Positions 14,683 to 23,121 of a DNA stretch of 47,663 bases are shown here, piece by piece. A program made the translations under genes and the position numbers. Numbering within the stretch: the first letter of the stretch is position 1; each line of letters opens with the position of its first letter. The notes below the pieces were generated by a model. The model was not told the origin of the DNA. It ran no database searches and saw only the letters and a program-made list of their open reading frames with translations. The stretch comes from Thermoplasmata archaeon (GTDB taxonomy: Archaea; Thermoplasmatota; Thermoplasmata; Lutacidiplasmatales; UBA184). The DNA lies in contig JAKIVX010000012.1 of NCBI GenBank assembly GCA_022750335.1, positions 1-47,663 of the forward strand, in the 5' to 3' direction.

Positions 14683-16849
14683 GCACCATTCGGGCCAGTT
14701 GGGGCGATTTCAGGGCAGCCGATACCCGGTCCACCGGGGCCCGACGGAGCGCTTCGCGGTCGGCGAACCCGGCCTTGAAGAGCATGCGGGCCCGAACCCG
14801 GCCAATGCCCCTCAGTCGGACCAGGTCGAGCAACTCCTCCCGGGCCCCGTATCGGACCCGGGTCGCGAGGTCGTCCAGCGCGCGACCCAGTCTCCTCTGG
14901 AAGACGGTCGCGAGCCGCCCCGCCCCGAACAAGAGCCACTCGGCATCCTCGACCTTCGAGCGGAGGTCCCCTGCCCCGATCGCCCAACGCTCGCTGAGCT
15001 CGACGATGGGGACCTCGTCGATCCAGTCCTCGAGGACGGAGGCGGTCTTGAGCGCCGCCAGGGTTCCGTCGAGGTCCAGGTGCAAGGGGGGTTCGTCGGG
15101 CTTGACCAGCATCTCCTCAACCTCGTCGGTGAACCGGCCCATGAGGTCGGCCTCCTCCCCCCGGCGGAGGTAGAGAGGAGGGAGGTCGGGGGTGGACGCG
15201 ATCGCGGCCAGGAGGGCGAACGGTTTCACGCCGAGCGGGGCTCGTTCGAGCACCTGGCGGAGGACGACGGCCGTCAGAGGGTCGAGATACAATTCGCTGG
15301 TCAGGCGTCCGAACCGCGTGGCCTCGAGTTGGAGGCCGGGGGTGAGCAGTTCGTTTTCCTCGAGAAATCGACGGACGTTGCGGACCTTGGTCTCGAGCTC
15401 CACCAGGGGAAGAGTCCGGCCGTAGAACGTGGCGGCGAAGAACGAGGTGAGCTCGGCGGGGCTCCGGACCGCCCCGCTCGCGACGAGTGCGAGCACGTGC
15501 ATCCGGAGGGCCGGCTCAGCGGCCAGCCGGCTCACGACGTCCTCCGGTGGTGCGGACAGATAGTCATCGAGCAGTCGTTCCTCGTCGTCGACGGTTCGGG
15601 CGAGCAGCAGGGCCTCGCCCGAGGAATCGAACCGGGGTCGGCCGGCCCGGCCGAGCATCTGGTGGATCTCGCCCGCCGGGATCGGCATCTGCATCCCGAG
15701 GCGGCCCTCATACCGGCTCGTGTCCCGGACGATCACGCGGCGGGCCGGCAGGTTGATCCCGGCGGCGAGCGTCGGGGTGGCTACGAGGACCTTGACGGTC
15801 CGCTCGCGGAATGCCTGCTCGACCACCCGCCGCTCGGGGTTGGTGAGGGAGGCGTTGTGGAATCCCACCCCGTTCGGAAGGAGTCCGTGCAGACGCCGCA
15901 TCCCTTGCGTATCCTCGTCGGAGGCCTGACCGAGCGACTCCGTCCAAAAGCGGGCGCGCTCTCGCTCCGCCCCGGAGAGGAGCGGCCGTACGATGGGGAT
16001 GAGAGACTCGGCGACCTGTTCGCTGGCGCGCCGGCTGTTGACGAATACCAGGGCCTGGCCGCCGTCCTCGATCACCGATCGGACCAGCCGCGGAACCGCT
16101 TCCCCCGGAGGACCGATCTCCCGCGTGGAGAGGTCGGTGAACGTGATGCGGCCGTCCGAGTAGACCCCGAGCTTGAGCGGGACCGGACGGAAGTCGCTCG
16201 CCACATGGCGCGCTCCCAACCAGTCCGCGACCTCGACGGAATTCCCGACCGTCGCCGATAGCGCGACGACCTGCAGGTCTGGGTACTTTCGGCGCAGGCG
16301 GGTCAGGCTGACTTCGAGGGTCGGACCGCGCTCCGGGTCCCGCAGCAGGTGGACCTCATCGGCCACGACCACGCCCAGTCGGTCGAGCCACGGACTGCCG
16401 CGTCGGAGGAGGCCATCCGCCTTCTCGCTGGTCGCGACCAGGACGTCCAACCGGTCGAGCTTCTCCGCGGAGAGGTCAAAGTCGCCGGTGGAGAGACCCA
16501 CCTTGAGCCCGAGCTCGGAGAACCGCTCCAACTCTTCGGCCTTCTCTTGGGCCAGCGCGCGGAGCGGGACGAGGTAGAGGCCGGTCCGATGCGCCCGGGT
16601 CGCGCGGAGCAGGGCGAGGTACGCCACGAGGGACTTCCCGCTCGCGGTCGGGCAGGCGAGCAGGAGGCTCTCTCCGGCCAGGACCGGCCCGAGGGCGGCC
16701 ACTTGCGGAGGATAGAGCGAGGTGATCCCGTCCGCCTCCAGGACCCGTCGAAGGTCAGCGTCGAGGGGCAGGTCGGCTAGTGGTACGGAGGCCACCGGTC
16801 CCTTGGCTGGGTTCGGGGAACGAGTCGGCGCTCGGGGCCGGGGAGACAC
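14543..16849 (-). CDS. hel308: Ski2-type superfamily 2 DNA helicase, Hel308-like
   Basis: 768 residues with all SF2/Ski2 motifs: Q-motif YPPQ (46-49), Walker A CPTASGKS (66-73), DEVH box (165-168), ALSATVGN, and motif VI QMLGRAGRPRFD. The C-terminal part has a winged helix, a ratchet bundle and a helix-hairpin segment (RLRGIGRVRARMLFKAGF), the Hel308 order. Hel308 unwinds lagging strands at stalled forks and is a repair helicase in archaea. GTG 16849 begins 23 nt after the acyl-CoA dehydrogenase stop; a GTG nearer the ADLPLD segment is possible. The tail beyond the last helix is Pro/Ser-rich and lies in the overlap with the Orc1-like gene. Confidence 0.9.
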   Translation of the reverse strand: MSPRPRAPTRSPNPAKGPVASVPLADLPLDADLRRVLEADGITSLYPPQVAALGPVLAGESLLLACPTASGKSLVAYLALLRATRAHRTGLYLVPLRALAQEKAEELERFSELGLKVGLSTGDFDLSAEKLDRLDVLVATSEKADGLLRRGSPWLDRLGVVVADEVHLLRDPERGPTLEVSLTRLRRKYPDLQVVALSATVGNSVEVADWLGARHVASDFRPVPLKLGVYSDGRITFTDLSTREIGPPGEAVPRLVRSVIEDGGQALVFVNSRRASEQVAESLIPIVRPLLSGAERERARFWTESLGQASDEDTQGMRRLHGLLPNGVGFHNASLTNPERRVVEQAFRERTVKVLVATPTLAAGINLPARRVIVRDTSRYEGRLGMQMPIPAGEIHQMLGRAGRPRFDSSGEALLLARTVDDEERLLDDYLSAPPEDVVSRLAAEPALRMHVLALVASGAVRSPAELTSFFAATFYGRTLPLVELETKVRNVRRFLEENELLTPGLQLEATRFGRLTSELYLDPLTAVVLRQVLERAPLGVKPFALLAAIASTPDLPPLYLRRGEEADLMGRFTDEVEEMLVKPDEPPLHLDLDGTLAALKTASVLEDWIDEVPIVELSERWAIGAGDLRSKVEDAEWLLFGAGRLATVFQRRLGRALDDLATRVRYGAREELLDLVRLRGIGRVRARMLFKAGFADREALRRAPVDRVSAALKSPQLARMVLSQLGRKEEGLPAPETSPPEPVPASPSSARKPTTRRLDEYPSEEPT

Positions 16850-16872
16850 GGGGCCCGGAGTGGGGCGTGGTA

Positions 16873-18009
16873 CTAAGCGGTTCGCGGCGGGTCATCCTCG
16901 AGGAGCGCGCGCGCGAGGATCAGTTCCTGGATCTCCGTCGTTCCTTCCACGATCGGGAACACGCGTGCATCCCGCAGGAGACGCTCCGGGGCCGCTCCGG
17001 AGATCGCTCCCGACGGTCCGGCGACGTCCATCCCCGCCGAGGCGATGAAGACGGCCGCCCGGGAGGCGACCAGCTTGGCCGCGGAAGCTTCGGTCGTGAA
17101 CGGCTGACCGGAGTCGCGTCGTCGCGCCGCTCCCTCCACCAGAGCCCGCGCAGAGGCCAATTCGACGAACGATCGGGCGAGGAGCGTGCGTTTCCAGTCG
17201 GCGTCCTCGAGCCGCACCCTGCGTCGCATCTCCTCGAAGGCTGCCCGCGCGACTCCCAACGCACAACTCGCGATACCGACCCGTCCTCCCGCGAGCGCGC
17301 TCAGGGCGACCTTCAGTCCTCCGCCCTCCGGTCCGAGGAGCGCCGTTGCCGGAAGACGAACATTCTCCAACAAGAGCTCCGTCGTTTCACTTCCGCGCAG
17401 TCCGAGCTTGTCGAACCGTTGGGTGACCGAGAATCCCGGAGTCCCCCCCGGGACCAGGAACGCCGAGATACCGTGCGAGCCCAGGGACGGGTCGCGGGAC
17501 GCGAAGACCAGCAGTAGGCCCGCCGTGGCGGCGTTGGAGATGAACGTCTTCGAACCGTTCAGGACGAACCCCTCGGGGACGTGCTCGTAGCGGGTTCTCA
17601 GGGACGCCGTATCGGATCCGGCGCCGGGCTCCGTGAGTCCGAACGCCCCGATCCGGTCTCCTCGAGCGAGCGCGGGGAGCCAGCTCGCCTGTTGCCCGGC
17701 CGTGCCCCACTGGGAGATGGGAGTGGCGCAGACCGAGAGATGGACTGCGAGCGTGACCGCGACGGCGGCGCTCGCGGCCGCGAGTTCCTCGAGCACGGCC
17801 GAGACCGTGGCCGTGTCGGCCGGTTGGCCCCCCCAGTCGGGCGGGAGCCCCAAGGCCGTGAATTTTTGAGCCGCGAGGGCGCGTACGAGTTCCGACGGGA
17901 TCCGGTCGTCCCGGTCGATGGATTCGGCCCGCGGTCGGACGTACTCCGTGGCGAAGGTCTGGGCCGCGGCCCGCCACTCGGTTGCCGAGCGCGGTCCCGC
18001 GTCCGTCAC
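16873..18009 (-). CDS. acyl-CoA dehydrogenase
   Basis: A 378-residue FAD flavoprotein that introduces the alpha-beta double bond in fatty or branched acyl-CoA. FGLTEPGAGSD (FAD and substrate site), GSKTFISNA, FDKLGLRGSETTEL and PIVEGTTEIQELILAR are visible; the Glu of EGTTEIQ is the catalytic base position of this family. The chain-length class cannot be told from the sequence. The GTG start is 27 nt after GCATTAAGC, fitting a leaderless mRNA. It stands alone, without other beta-oxidation genes in the window. Confidence 0.93.
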   Translation of the reverse strand: MTDAGPRSATEWRAAAQTFATEYVRPRAESIDRDDRIPSELVRALAAQKFTALGLPPDWGGQPADTATVSAVLEELAAASAAVAVTLAVHLSVCATPISQWGTAGQQASWLPALARGDRIGAFGLTEPGAGSDTASLRTRYEHVPEGFVLNGSKTFISNAATAGLLLVFASRDPSLGSHGISAFLVPGGTPGFSVTQRFDKLGLRGSETTELLLENVRLPATALLGPEGGGLKVALSALAGGRVGIASCALGVARAAFEEMRRRVRLEDADWKRTLLARSFVELASARALVEGAARRRDSGQPFTTEASAAKLVASRAAVFIASAGMDVAGPSGAISGAAPERLLRDARVFPIVEGTTEIQELILARALLEDDPPRTA

Positions 18010-18031
18010 TTCGCCGCCCAGTACGACATAC

Positions 18032-18040
18032 GCTTAATGC
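18032..18040. promoter_or_regulatory. shared divergent TATA-like box, acyl-CoA dehydrogenase / NEMF gene
   Basis: GCTTAATGC lies between the divergent genes. It is centred 27 nt from the acyl-CoA dehydrogenase GTG on the minus strand and about 44 nt before the NEMF ATG on the plus strand. Confidence 0.45.
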
Positions 18041-18079
18041 GTGGCGGCGGGTCGCCGGAACGGGCCGACGGTGGAGACG

Positions 18080-19981
18080 ATGGTGGACGGGCCGACCACG
18101 AAGGACCGGTTCACCGCCCTCGATACCCTCGCAGTCGTCCGGGAGGTCCGGGCGCTCGATCGCACCCACGTCGACAAGGCCTTCGACCTGGCGGAAGGGG
18201 GCTGGTCGCTCGCGCTCCGAGCCCGCGGCGAGGGTCGTCGCGAACTCCTCCTCGTCCCCGGTCGCTACGCCGCCCTCCTTCCCTTCGGTTCTGAGCGGTC
18301 GGAGGAACTGTCCCCCTTCGCCCGCGAACTTCGCCGGCTGCTCACCGGTGCGACGATCGAGCACGTCGCGGAGCCCGCGGGCGAACGATTCCTCGAGATC
18401 GGATTCACGCGCGGCGATACTTCCTCCGAGTTGCTCCTCGCCCTCGAAATGTTCGGGACGGGCAATGTCACCGTCGCCCTCGACCAGAAGATCGTCGCGG
18501 TCGCGTTCACGAAGCGCTGGGCCCACCGGCTCGTCCGCGTGGGCGCGGAGTATGTCCGCCCTCCGGTCCGAACGGACCCGTGGTCCCTCGAACCCGCGGG
18601 AATCGAGGAGATTCTTTCCCGGTCTCGGACCGACCTGACCAGCACGCTCGCGGCTCGTCTCGGCCTGGGAGGTCAGCTAGCGGAGGAGCTCGTCGCCCGC
18701 ATGGGCGTGGACGGCCACCAGCCGTCGACGACCGCCCCCGCGGACCGGGCGCGGGAGCTCCACACGGCCCTCTCCGAACTTCGGGGTGAGATCGGCGACC
18801 GACCGGCCGGATTTCTCTACTCTCGGGACGGAGTACTGGTCGACGCCACCCCCTACCGTTCCCGTCGATGGGAGGGGCTTCCCGGCGTGACCGAAGACCG
18901 TCGGCCCACGTTCTCGGACGCCGCACGGGAGTACTTCCGGGCGGTCGTCCCGATCCCGCCCAGCGCCCATGAAGTGGCCGCGACCGCGCAACGGAAGGAG
19001 ATCGAGCGGCTCTTGGAGCGGCAGACTCGGGCGATCGACGACCTGACGAAGGAGATCACGGACCTCCAAGCGGGCGCGGAAACGATCTTGGCCCACTACG
19101 GGGAGGCCGAGACCGCGCTCGAGCGGGCCCGTGCCCTCGGAACCGGCCCACGAGAGGTCGAGGTCGACCTCGACGGCCGGCGGGTCGTCCTCGGCATCAC
19201 GGAGTCTCCCCGCGAATCCGCCCAGGGACTTTTCGAGGAGGCGAAGCGACGGACCGCGAAACTGGCCGGGGCGCGCACGGCCTTAGCCGAGACCGCCACC
19301 CGTACGGTCACGGACGCCGCGGGGTCGGGGTCGGGCCGCCCTTCCAAACCCGGCTCCCCCGGCGCCCCGAAGAAGCCGTTCTGGTTCGAGAAGTTCCGTT
19401 GGTTCATCAGCTCCGAGGGCGCGATCGTCATCGCCGGTCGGGATGCGCCTTCCAACGACCTGGTCGTGCGCCGGAACTTGAAGGACGGCGACTTCTATCT
19501 GCATGCGGACCTGCACGGGGCGGCGAGCGTGATCGTGAAGCGACCGACCGGGACGGCGACAGTCGGAGAGCCGACGCTTCGGGAAGCGGCGCAGTGGGCC
19601 GGCTGCTTTTCGAAAGCGTGGCGCGCCGGCCTGGCTTCGACCACCGCGTTCTGGGTCACTCCGGACCAAGTCTCGAAGGCCGCGGCGTCCGGGGAGTTCG
19701 TGCCACGGGGTGCTTGGGTGATCCACGGGACGAAGAATTTCGTCCGGGACACGCCGCTCGAGATCGCGCTCGGCGTGGTTCTGTACGAGGGGGCGGAACG
19801 GTGGATGGCCGCTCCCGAGCCGGCCGTTCAGTCCCGGGGAACCGTTCGCGCGGTCCTGCGACCGGGCGAGGAGCGCGACCGCGCGACGATCGAGCGGTCG
19901 CTCGCGTCGTCCCTCGGCGTGTCCCGGTCGCTGCTCCAGTCCCTACTCCCAGCCGGCGGCATCTCGGTCCTGCGGACGTAG
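18080..19981 (+). CDS. NEMF/Rqc2/RqcH-like ribosome quality control factor (NFACT family)
   Basis: About 633 residues. The NFACT-N domain covers about 1-220, then a helix-hairpin region, a charged coiled coil (HEVAATAQRKEIERLLERQ...) and the NFACT-R domain starting PFWFEKFRWFISSEG, with DLVVRRNLKDGDFYLHADLH. Homologues bind split 60S/50S subunits carrying stalled peptidyl-tRNA and can drive C-terminal tailing. ATG 18080 is preceded by GTGGAG; an in-frame GTG at 18041 overlaps the promoter. The last 154 nt overlap the convergent HVO_0476 gene. Confidence 0.92.
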   Translation: MVDGPTTKDRFTALDTLAVVREVRALDRTHVDKAFDLAEGGWSLALRARGEGRRELLLVPGRYAALLPFGSERSEELSPFARELRRLLTGATIEHVAEPAGERFLEIGFTRGDTSSELLLALEMFGTGNVTVALDQKIVAVAFTKRWAHRLVRVGAEYVRPPVRTDPWSLEPAGIEEILSRSRTDLTSTLAARLGLGGQLAEELVARMGVDGHQPSTTAPADRARELHTALSELRGEIGDRPAGFLYSRDGVLVDATPYRSRRWEGLPGVTEDRRPTFSDAAREYFRAVVPIPPSAHEVAATAQRKEIERLLERQTRAIDDLTKEITDLQAGAETILAHYGEAETALERARALGTGPREVEVDLDGRRVVLGITESPRESAQGLFEEAKRRTAKLAGARTALAETATRTVTDAAGSGSGRPSKPGSPGAPKKPFWFEKFRWFISSEGAIVIAGRDAPSNDLVVRRNLKDGDFYLHADLHGAASVIVKRPTGTATVGEPTLREAAQWAGCFSKAWRAGLASTTAFWVTPDQVSKAAASGEFVPRGAWVIHGTKNFVRDTPLEIALGVVLYEGAERWMAAPEPAVQSRGTVRAVLRPGEERDRATIERSLASSLGVSRSLLQSLLPAGGISVLRT

Positions 19982-20607
19982 AGGCGCTCGACCTCCTCGG
20001 CGGGGAAGACGTCCCCCGGCATTCTCCAAGTGTGACCCCGCGCGCGCACCGCCGCGATCCACAGAGGACGGTTCTCGACCACGATCGACGTGCCCACCTC
20101 GTAACGGGTGCCGGCCGTGTAGGGAAGGCGGGTCGTCCGGGTCAAACGTCCGATGACGATCGAGACCTTCACCGACGGGACGGATTCGCGGGTCACCCAC
20201 AGCGTGGCTATCTCCTCGGTCCGTGCATCGGACACCCGCTGACCGGAGAAGAGGTCGATGCGCCGAATGCGCAGGGTCGGGTCCTGCAAGGGAAGGCCCG
20301 ATCCGACTAGCACGCGACGGTGGCGGGGGAACTGCATTATCGAGCGGCTCGACCGGTCGTATTCGGAGATGACCACGCGCACATCGACCGTGGCCTCCGG
20401 AGCGGATTCGAACGGATGGGTGAGGCGGCACTCCTTGCATCGGGCGACCCCCCGCACCGTGCCGCCACCGGTTCCGCCGGGGACTACGCGGAGAATGCGA
20501 TGGGCGGTCTCCCGCCGGCAGCTATCGCAGTAGATCTGGGCGGAGGCGATGTGGCGCCCGCTGGAGGACTCCGGTTCTTCGGGCGGTGCTTCCGGTTCGG
20601 GTTCCAT
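19828..20607 (-). CDS. HVO_0476-family zinc finger protein
   Basis: About 259 residues. After an acidic, Pro/Glu-rich N-terminus come two zinc knuckles (YCDSCRRETAH and VARCKECRLTH), then a beta-rich domain with VRVVISEYDRSS and the repeating VGSGLPL/LYVRR elements of HVO_0476. The function of the family is unknown; the knuckles suggest nucleic-acid or translation factors. ATG 20607 follows GGAG at 6 nt. A GTG at 20643 overlaps the glycosyltransferase stop (GTGA) and would add 12 residues. The basic, Arg/Asp/Ser-rich tail lies entirely in the overlap with the NEMF gene. Confidence 0.8.
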   Translation of the reverse strand: MEPEPEAPPEEPESSSGRHIASAQIYCDSCRRETAHRILRVVPGGTGGGTVRGVARCKECRLTHPFESAPEATVDVRVVISEYDRSSRSIMQFPRHRRVLVGSGLPLQDPTLRIRRIDLFSGQRVSDARTEEIATLWVTRESVPSVKVSIVIGRLTRTTRLPYTAGTRYEVGTSIVVENRPLWIAAVRARGHTWRMPGDVFPAEEVERLYVRRTEMPPAGSRDWSSDRDTPRDDASDRSIVARSRSSPGRRTARTVPRD

Positions 20608-20639
20608 GAAGTCTCCGTTGCTCCTGCGACCGACCGGAC

Positions 20640-21512
20640 TCACCGGGGTCCGGGCGCTCCGGACGGGCTCGCCGGGGGAATCGACCCCGCCGGCCTCACC
20701 TCATCATCCCGCTCGAGCACGTCCGGCCCGTCGTGGTGCAGCGCGCCCTGGGCATACGCCAGTAGTCCGATGGCCCCTCCGGCCAGAAACCTTGGTTCCG
20801 TTCGACGCGTCAGTCGGAGAAGACGCAGGTACTCGGAGTATCGGTAGCCCATGACACGGAACTTCCGGGCCGCCCACATGGTGTGAGTTCCGCGACGCCA
20901 TGGGCTGACGCTGGGGGCACGGCCCTTCGCTCGAGGCTTGAGGTCGTCGGCGAGCTTGGGCAGCAGGCACCGCTCGACTCGAAGGCCGGCCCGGAACGCG
21001 CGGAGCAAGAGCGGTGGATCTTCCCGTTCCTGTCGTTCCTCATAGCCCCCTGTGCGGTCGAATCCTGCCCGACGCCACGCGTAGAACCGGGTGGACGACG
21101 GGTCCCAGTCGTGAGCACCCACCGCGAAGGCGGCATCCCAGGTCGGCGTTTCTCGAAGTCGGGCCGCCACCGTTCGGAGGACGCCGTCGACATACCGGTT
21201 GTCCCCATCGACTTGCGTCAGGACGATGGGGGCGTGCGAGGAGGCCACGGCCAGGTTCCGGCCGATCCCGCGGTTGCATGCCTTCTCGATAACGGTGAGC
21301 CGAGGATCCGCTGCGGCTAGTTCGCGAAGGATCTCCTGCGTCCCGTCGTCCGAGAGGGCATCGACGATGACCAGCTCCCCACCATCGGCTAGATGGGGCA
21401 GGATCGTTCCGAGCGATTCTCGCAAGGTACGCACATTGTTGCGCACCGTCATGGTCACCGCGAACCAGGGAGCGGGGGCCGTCGGCGGTGTCTCGAGAGA
21501 ACCCGGGGCCAT
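20640..21512 (-). CDS. family 2 glycosyltransferase (leftward)
   Basis: A GT-A fold GT2 enzyme: VTMTVRNNVRTLRESLGTIL, ELVIVDALSDDGT (nucleotide-binding Asp), NRGIGRNLAVAS, and the metal-binding TQVDGDN in the DxD position. The remainder contains DPPLLLRAFRAG and a basic C-terminal region with one possible hydrophobic helix (FLAGGAIGLLAYAQG). It transfers a sugar from a nucleotide sugar, probably for surface glycans. The start is uncertain: the frame is open to a TTG at 21572, but the TATA-like box at 21574-21581 makes ATG 21512 more likely. Confidence 0.82.
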   Translation of the reverse strand: MAPGSLETPPTAPAPWFAVTMTVRNNVRTLRESLGTILPHLADGGELVIVDALSDDGTQEILRELAAADPRLTVIEKACNRGIGRNLAVASSHAPIVLTQVDGDNRYVDGVLRTVAARLRETPTWDAAFAVGAHDWDPSSTRFYAWRRAGFDRTGGYEERQEREDPPLLLRAFRAGLRVERCLLPKLADDLKPRAKGRAPSVSPWRRGTHTMWAARKFRVMGYRYSEYLRLLRLTRRTEPRFLAGGAIGLLAYAQGALHHDGPDVLERDDEVRPAGSIPPASPSGAPGPR

Positions 21513-21573
21513 CGGAGCGGGAGCAGGGCCGGGGTGGATAACGGATTCTGGTACCCTCGCCAGCACCGCCAAG

Positions 21574-21581
21574 TTGATTTT
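21574..21581. promoter_or_regulatory. shared divergent TATA-like box between two glycosyltransferases
   Basis: TTGATTTT (AAAATCAA on the other strand) is the only A/T-rich element between the genes. It is centred 27 nt before ATG 21605 of the rightward gene. Confidence 0.4.
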
Positions 21582-21604
21582 GTCGCACTCGCACGGTGCT
21601 GGTG

Positions 21605-22546
21605 ATGGAGGGGCGACCCGCGGTCTCGTTCTGCGCGACGAACCTCAACACGGGCGACCGATTGCCGGCTTCGCTCGACAGTATCCGGGAGATCGGGCAG
21701 GCGACCGCGCAGCCGTTCGAGATCGTCGTAGCCGACGGTCCCAGCCAGGACGGGGCCCGGACGTTTCTGGAGCAGCAGGTCCGGTCGGACCGAAGGTTCC
21801 GCCTCGTGCCGCACTCATTCCGGAACCGCGGCCAGGGGCGCCGGCTCGCGTTCGAGGCCAGCCGAGGGACGACGATCATCCCCTTCGACACTAGCCTCGC
21901 CTACGCCCCCCGGTACGGCGAACTGGTGCGACGGTATCTTTCACTCGCGACCGAAGCGATGCTCTTCTCCGAGATCTGCGCGCTCCGCCGGTCCACCATC
22001 GAGTCCGTAGGGGGCTGGCGCGACCTGGTGGGCGGGGAGGACATCGACCTATACGCGCGGGTGATCGCACGGTTCGGCCTCGTAGCCTACCCGACGGCTC
22101 GGCGGGAGTCGCAGTCGGAACGCCTCTCCTCCTACGAGCGACAGATGCGCTACGTCCGCGGGTCCCGGCTGGCCCGACTCCGCCGGATCTACCAGGTACA
22201 GCGGGACCAGATCATCGGCGCCCACTACCAGGTCAGGGACCTCATGGACTTCAATCGGCGCAAACCGGCGGCCCGCCGGGCCGCGTACCGAATGTTCTTC
22301 ACTGTCGCGGCCCTCGGCGCTCGGTTTTCCCCCCGGAAGCCGTTCGCCCTCGGTCGGAACAACTACCTCATCCTCCGGGAAGAAACGTTCCGTTCGATGC
22401 TCGAAGGACGCCATTCCGCGCTGGGATGGGCGGAGCCGGGACCGAAGTTGCTCCTTTCCCAAGACGAGGTGGACTATCTCGAGCGAAACTCCGCCCTCTG
22501 GCAGGCGGAGCGCGCCCGGATTCCGGAATTGTACGAGGTCAAGTAG
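21605..22546 (+). CDS. family 2 glycosyltransferase (rightward)
   Basis: About 313 residues with the GT2 start VSFCATNLNTGDRLPASLDSI, the Asp of VVADGPSQDG, and NRGQGRRLAFEAS. The DxD position reads PFDTSLAYA, and VGGEDIDLYARV supplies the acceptor-site ED motif. The C-terminal third is basic and lacks membrane helices. ATG 21605 would be leaderless; GTG 21596 is an alternative. Divergent from another GT2, so the two may modify the same glycan, which is inference from position. Confidence 0.82.
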   Translation: MEGRPAVSFCATNLNTGDRLPASLDSIREIGQATAQPFEIVVADGPSQDGARTFLEQQVRSDRRFRLVPHSFRNRGQGRRLAFEASRGTTIIPFDTSLAYAPRYGELVRRYLSLATEAMLFSEICALRRSTIESVGGWRDLVGGEDIDLYARVIARFGLVAYPTARRESQSERLSSYERQMRYVRGSRLARLRRIYQVQRDQIIGAHYQVRDLMDFNRRKPAARRAAYRMFFTVAALGARFSPRKPFALGRNNYLILREETFRSMLEGRHSALGWAEPGPKLLLSQDEVDYLERNSALWQAERARIPELYEVK

Positions 22547-22572
22547 ACCCTCGCGGACCGGCCCGCGGCGGA

Positions 22573-22681
22573 TGGGGCTGCCCGAATTTGAATCGGGGTC
22601 CCGAGCTCCCAAAGCTCGAAGGATGGACCAATAGAGCGGGTCGAGATGCGCGTCTCGAACCCGTAGCTACCCCACAGCCCC
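22573..22681 (-). tRNA. tRNA-Pro (anticodon UGG) with D-loop intron
   Basis: On the minus strand the acceptor stem GGGGCTG/CAGCCCC, T-arm with loop TTCAAAT, and anticodon arm CGAGC-TTTGGGA-GCTCG (anticodon TGG, Pro CCA codons) are all intact. The D-arm GGGTAGCT..TGGTCCATCC is interrupted by 34 nt, exactly as in the tRNA-Arg at the window start. No CCA is encoded. The 5' end is 10 nt after the UPF0179 stop and no TATA is seen in that gap, so it may be processed from the egsA-UPF0179 transcript. Confidence 0.93.
22631..22664 (-). other. 34-nt putative non-canonical intron in D-loop of tRNA-Pro
   Basis: The RNA insertion starts ACGGG and ends CUAU. CGGGU-u-CGAGA pairs with UCUCG-ACCCG around a 6-nt loop. 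Next to it, exon GUAG and intron CUCU can form three of four pairs of a relaxed bulge-helix-bulge with the same CU^A / AU^U bulges as in tRNA-Arg. Removing it restores the D-loop AGCUUGG. Confidence 0.65.
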
Positions 22682-22691
22682 GCATCGACGC

Positions 22692-23120
22692 CTAGACCGC
22701 GTCCACCCGTTTCAACGTTCGGCCGATCAGGCACTCGGCTGCAACGGGGTCGACCCGTTCGATCCGGTACCGCTGTTTGGGCGGCAACGACGGGCCGGCG
22801 CAGTCCCACCAGTTCGGGCAGTCCAGCCGGCGACAGGCGAACCGTCCGATCTCGACCGAACTGCCGACGACCGCGCTGCGGGACTCGACGACGAGTGTCC
22901 GTGCGACCGATTTGACTTCGACGACGTTCGCGTCCGTCTCCTGAAGGGCGCAGGGGTGCTTGACGGTCCGCACCTTAGTCACCGCGTAGCGGCGTCCGAC
23001 GTCGAGCGTGAGGCACGCGTGTCGGTAGGGGCAGGTCCGGCAGACCGGAGCTCCGCCCTCGTAGACGAATTCGAACCCTTCCTTCGCTTCCGCACTTGCC
23101 AGTAGCGTGATTTCTGCCAT
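22692..23120 (-). CDS. UPF0179 family protein
   Basis: A 142-residue archaeal protein of unknown biochemical role. Conserved cysteines occur in CRTCPYRHACL, KHPCALQ and ACRRLDCPNWWDC, suggesting a metal or Fe-S site. The ATG at 23120 (MAEITLLAS) is 1 nt from the egsA stop, so it is translationally coupled. An upstream in-frame start at 23189 would lie inside egsA and was not chosen. The tRNA-Pro follows at once downstream. Confidence 0.85.
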   Translation of the reverse strand: MAEITLLASAEAKEGFEFVYEGGAPVCRTCPYRHACLTLDVGRRYAVTKVRTVKHPCALQETDANVVEVKSVARTLVVESRSAVVGSSVEIGRFACRRLDCPNWWDCAGPSLPPKQRYRIERVDPVAAECLIGRTLKRVDAV

Positions 23121-23121
23121 G

